A stretch of DNA of 7,215 bases, from assembly GCA_003512175.1 (NCBI GenBank), contig DOSP01000064.1, forward strand, positions 269-7,483, written 5' to 3'. The notes under the pieces are model-generated. The model saw nothing but the letters and a program-made list of their open reading frames with translations, was not told the DNA's origin and ran no database searches. Positions 4,575-7,215 of this stretch are shown in pieces (positions within the stretch are counted from its first letter, which is position 1; each line of letters opens with the position of its first letter). This DNA is from Candidatus Kerfeldbacteria bacterium (GTDB taxonomy: Bacteria; Patescibacteriota; Patescibacteriia; UBA9570). The translations under genes were made by a program, and so were the position numbers.

Positions 4575-5483
4575 ATGAGCGCTCTGTTTCGTCAAAAACT
4601 GTTACGCTGGTATCGAGTACACGGTCGTACTCTGCCCTGGCGACATACCCATGATCCGTATAAAATTTTGCTTTCAGAAATGATGCTACAACAAACCCAA
4701 GTGGATCGGGTGATCGAGCGGTACACCTGTTGGTTGAAACGTTTTCCAACTGTGCAGTCGTTAGGTCAAGCCTCCCCGGCCGATGCCCTACGAGCCTGGT
4801 CTGGCTTAGGGTATAACCGCCGCGCCTTAGCATTACATCAGATCGCGCAGCACGTAGTGAATGAGCATCACGGACGTTTTTCCAAAGATGTCAACGACTT
4901 AATGAAGTTCAAAGGCATTGGTGAATATACTGCTCATGCGATTGCAGTATTTGCCTACCGCCAACCAGTTCCACTGGTGGATACCAACATTAAACGCGTC
5001 TTAGGGAGAATATTTTTAGGATACAAACAGCTTGCACGCCAACGTGATGAGGAAGATGTTTTTTGGGAGTTAAGTCGCCAGATCATAGCCAGGAGTAAAC
5101 GATCATATGATCTCAACCAAGGTTTAATGGATTTTGGCGCGCTGGTCTGTACAGCCAAGCAGCCAAAATGCCACACCTGCCCAATGCAAACGATTTGTAA
5201 ATCGTACCCAGCCATTCTGCGGGCAAATCCAGAACGCTTGCGGGTCAAACCAAAACGACACGAACCATTGTACTTTGGTCAACCGCGTCGCATTTGGCGT
5301 GGTCGCATCTTGCGTTACCTGCACACCATTTCCCCGGCCACATTACCAACGATCGGTCGAGCCATTCAACCTGATTGGCAAGCCAAGCGCCTGCCTTGGT
5401 TAACCAGTGTTGTCCATACCTTAGAAAAAGATCAGATGGTCGTACGCCGTGGCGTGACTGTCCATCTTACTGATATACTGTAA
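4575..5483 (+). CDS. mutY: A/G-specific adenine glycosylase without the NUDIX-like domain
   Basis: MutY removes adenine mispaired with 8-oxoguanine or guanine and starts base-excision repair. The helix-hairpin-helix glycosylase domain is complete. LPWR is at 20-23, SEMMLQQTQV (34-43) contains catalytic Glu35, and WSGLGYNRRA is at 75-84. Hairpin FKGIGEYTAHAI (112-123) has Tyr118 where endonuclease III has its catalytic Lys, and VDTNIKRV (135-142) has catalytic Asp136. The [4Fe-4S] ligands are C192, C199, C202 and C208 with the C-x6-C-x2-C-x5-C spacing. At 302 residues it is shorter than the usual 350 or so. After the cluster there are only about 90 residues, which look like a basic winged-helix segment rather than the NUDIX-like 8-oxoguanine-sensing domain. 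The stop is followed at once by the CAP gene, whose promoter lies in the last mutY codons. Confidence 0.93.
   Translation: MSALFRQKLLRWYRVHGRTLPWRHTHDPYKILLSEMMLQQTQVDRVIERYTCWLKRFPTVQSLGQASPADALRAWSGLGYNRRALALHQIAQHVVNEHHGRFSKDVNDLMKFKGIGEYTAHAIAVFAYRQPVPLVDTNIKRVLGRIFLGYKQLARQRDEEDVFWELSRQIIARSKRSYDLNQGLMDFGALVCTAKQPKCHTCPMQTICKSYPAILRANPERLRVKPKRHEPLYFGQPRRIWRGRILRYLHTISPATLPTIGRAIQPDWQAKRLPWLTSVVHTLEKDQMVVRRGVTVHLTDIL
5471..5479 (+). promoter_or_regulatory. Extended -10 promoter of the CAP-domain gene
   Basis: TGA precedes TATACT (5474-5479), an extended -10 element inside the final codons of mutY. Seven bases separate it from the ATG at 5487. No Shine-Dalgarno sequence is present, so the transcript is probably leaderless. 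The gene could also be read from the mutY transcript. Confidence 0.5.
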
Positions 5484-5486
5484 ACT

Positions 5487-6746
5487 ATGTTATTTGCTTT
5501 AGCCTTGTGGGTGAGTGTGTCAACCAATCCGGCGGTACTGTCCTATTATGGAACAGCCGGTGTCACTGAAACCATTAGCTATGATGATCGGGTAACAGAT
5601 ATTCAAGCTATTCGGATTAGTCGCAATGATGAACCATATGTTGTGGTGTTGTTGAAAACCAAACGGAAGTTACGGCTAAAACTGTATGACGATGATTTAA
5701 CGTTACTCGCTACTCGGACGGTGCGGGCCGTGCAAGAACCGTATCGGATTGGTGCAGCTCGGATTGAGTATCTGAAAAATGCTAAGGCGGTCCAAGTTCG
5801 CTTTATTCGCATGAACGATACCACCGATGAACCGGTGACCTATCTGCGTAAACGCTTCTCGATCAAGCCAGATCGCTCTCAACCTATTGCGCAACTGCGC
5901 AGTACTACAACGGTGATTAGTGAGCCAACCGGTAGTGATGTATTAGATTATTTGGGAGCTGCTCGATTATCGGCTGGCATGTTACCGGTCAAACGGAATA
6001 CAAGTTTAGATTATGGCTGTGCATTGCATGCCGAATATATGCGGCTGAATGATGAGATGACGCATGATGAAGACGCCTCCAAACCTGGTTATACCGAGGA
6101 GGGAGCGGCCGCTGGTGTGCAAAGCGTCATTACCTATCAATTTGATAATTCAATGATCAGTGCGCTTGATTTGTGGCTAGAAGCGCCCTACCATCGTTTT
6201 TCTTTACTGTATCCAGAATTTACTTCGACGGGTTGGGCTATGTCTGACGCACTTTACTATAATGAGTATTATAATAAATATTTTGCCTGCTTGAATTCGA
6301 TTGCCGGAACCGAGTTCGATAGTAGCGGATATGATAAAAATGTCACCTACTGGGATTACGATAATCATGAACCTATTCCCTACCCGGGTGTCAACCAATT
6401 AAACGTGCCGATTTTATTTCATGGCAATGAGGAACCAGATCCATTAGAGGCGCTCGGTGGAACGTATCCTACCGGATATGCTGTTTCATTAATTTTTCCT
6501 GTGGGGAACACCATCACTGATGCGAACGTCACTTTGGTTGATGAAAATGGGAACAACCATCCAGGGTATCTGCGCACGCCGTATGAAGAGGACGATCCGA
6601 ACGCCTCCTACCAAGGGAACGCTGTGCTGTTTATGGCTGAAGATCCATTTGACTATGGCACTACCTATACCGCCACGGTGACTGCCACGCGCGATGGTGA
6701 AGCCTACGAGAAAACCTGGAGCTTTCGTACCACCTCTGACACATAG
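5487..6746 (+). CDS. Secreted CAP (SCP/PR-1-like) domain protein with Ig-like C-terminus
   Basis: Residues 1-19 (MLFALALWVSVSTNPAVLS) form a short hydrophobic leader lacking the usual positive N-terminus, so export is likely but the signal is atypical. The start cannot be earlier, because the mutY TAA is in frame two codons upstream. Residues 25-130 are strand-rich and unrecognised. A CAP domain spans about 150-270: an ARLSAGMLPV start, H181 in HAEYM, H193 in THDED, YTEEGAAAG at 202-210 with acidic E204/E205, and APYHR at 233-237 with H236. These fit the conserved cavity His/Glu residues. A link with PYPGVNQLNVPILF and a region around 325-419 ending in TYTATVTATRDG and WSFRTT resemble a bacterial Ig-like strand domain. 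CAP proteins are extracellular with varied lipid-binding or proteolytic roles, and none can be chosen here. The methyltransferase starts two bases after its TAG stop. Confidence 0.85.
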   Translation: MLFALALWVSVSTNPAVLSYYGTAGVTETISYDDRVTDIQAIRISRNDEPYVVVLLKTKRKLRLKLYDDDLTLLATRTVRAVQEPYRIGAARIEYLKNAKAVQVRFIRMNDTTDEPVTYLRKRFSIKPDRSQPIAQLRSTTTVISEPTGSDVLDYLGAARLSAGMLPVKRNTSLDYGCALHAEYMRLNDEMTHDEDASKPGYTEEGAAAGVQSVITYQFDNSMISALDLWLEAPYHRFSLLYPEFTSTGWAMSDALYYNEYYNKYFACLNSIAGTEFDSSGYDKNVTYWDYDNHEPIPYPGVNQLNVPILFHGNEEPDPLEALGGTYPTGYAVSLIFPVGNTITDANVTLVDENGNNHPGYLRTPYEEDDPNASYQGNAVLFMAEDPFDYGTTYTATVTATRDGEAYEKTWSFRTTSDT

Positions 6747-6748
6747 GT

Positions 6749-7215
6749 ATGCGCACGGATTGGAATAAAGTAGCGAAGTGGTACGGCAAACATCTGCGCA
6801 GCGAAGACACATTTCAGAGCCGGCTGATTTTTCCCCGGACACTGCGCTTGCTCAATCCACAATCACACCATCATTACCTCGATATCGCCTGCGGTGAGGG
6901 GTCGTTGGCTCAACTGTTGACGGAAAAATATCGTGTCCGGGTTACCGGTTTTGATCTGGCACCACAGTTGATTCAACAAGCCAAGCGTAAGCATCTGCAA
7001 GGTGCTACATTTCAAGTGGGTGATGCCATTCATTTTCCGAATACGATTCTAAAACAAACCTATGATGGTGCTGTCTGTATTTTAGCTCTACAAAATATCG
7101 CGGATTATGGTCGTGTTATCCAACACACAGCTGAGGTATTGAAGCCGAGAGCGCCCTTTGTTATGGTGCTCAATCACCCGCACTTCCGGCCGCCGAAGCA
7201 AAGCGGCTGGGGCTT
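6749..7215 (+). CDS. Class I SAM-dependent methyltransferase, N-terminal part (runs off right edge)
   Basis: The frame starts MRTDWNKVAKWYGKHL and stays open for 155 codons to the window end. Motif I, LDIACGEGS (44-52), forms the S-adenosylmethionine loop. The acidic residue after strand 2 is D69 in GFDLAP, and GDA follows at 91-93. YDGAVCILALQNIADY and EVLKPRAPFVMVLNHP match motifs II and III of the Methyltransf_11/25 group. These are cytoplasmic enzymes acting on small molecules, lipids or cofactors; the substrate is not readable from this part. The ATG is two bases after the CAP gene stop with no separate promoter or clear ribosome binding site, suggesting one transcript. Confidence 0.9.
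   Translation, partial: MRTDWNKVAKWYGKHLRSEDTFQSRLIFPRTLRLLNPQSHHHYLDIACGEGSLAQLLTEKYRVRVTGFDLAPQLIQQAKRKHLQGATFQVGDAIHFPNTILKQTYDGAVCILALQNIADYGRVIQHTAEVLKPRAPFVMVLNHPHFRPPKQSGWG

Noticed and set aside
4573..4833. Minus-strand 86-codon frame upstream of queG
   Set aside because: It is antisense to the catalytic motifs of mutY and its sequence resembles no known family.
4575..5483. Endonuclease III (Nth) instead of MutY
   Set aside because: The Nth catalytic Lys position is Tyr118, and the MMLQQTQV and GLGYNRRA motifs are of the MutY type.
6489..6842. Minus-strand 117-codon frame
   Set aside because: It spans the CAP gene end and the methyltransferase start in antisense; both plus-strand proteins have clear family motifs.
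1..7215. CRISPR array, tRNA or rRNA
   Set aside because: No regularly spaced repeats, tRNA cloverleaf or rRNA sequence was seen on either strand; the only gene-poor stretch, 338-650, is explained by leader elements and promoters.

Overview
The window holds nine protein-coding genes, two of them cut by the window edges, plus a dense regulatory block at 338-650. Most of it is moderate in GC and very compact: neighbouring genes abut, overlap by a few bases, or are separated by tens of bases. The exception is the left-edge gene, at about 65% GC over positions 1-300. Several genes have an extended -10 box only 6-7 bases before their ATG and no Shine-Dalgarno sequence, so their mRNAs are probably leaderless. 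Compact layout, leaderless starts, a tiny Cys-rich zinc-ribbon-like protein and a codon-biased formyltransferase-like gene together suggest a Patescibacteria/CPR bacterium. This is an inference from gene style; no phylogenetic marker is present.

Layout. At 1-337 (minus) lies the start of a high-GC protein that resembles formyltransferase-like proteins. Its upstream region (338-600, minus orientation) carries two promoter-like sites, two mini-ORFs (14 and 6 codons) and two terminator-like hairpins. One hairpin is mutually exclusive with a longer antiterminator-like hairpin. This looks like tandem transcription attenuation and is the most interesting thing in the window. Diverging from it on the plus strand are a PduO-type cobalamin adenosyltransferase (651-1172) and, one base later, a BadF/N-acetylglucosamine-kinase-like ATPase (1174-2133). 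A 55-residue Cys-rich protein (2130-2297, minus) ends tail-to-tail with the kinase. It diverges from a NOX/ferric-reductase-like membrane flavocytochrome (2345-3523). This in turn meets the epoxyqueuosine reductase QueG (3520-4560, minus) tail-to-tail. QueG diverges from the adenine glycosylase MutY (4575-5483). MutY is followed by a secreted CAP-domain protein (5487-6746) and the first 155 codons of a SAM-dependent methyltransferase (6749 to the edge).

Functional links. PduO handles cobalamin and QueG is a cobalamin- and Fe-S-dependent tRNA modification enzyme, so the organism probably obtains or salvages B12. MutY and QueG both carry [4Fe-4S] clusters, and the flavocytochrome is a transmembrane electron-transfer protein. 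These genes otherwise look like a mixed housekeeping and accessory neighbourhood rather than one pathway. No tRNA, rRNA, CRISPR array or mobile element was seen.
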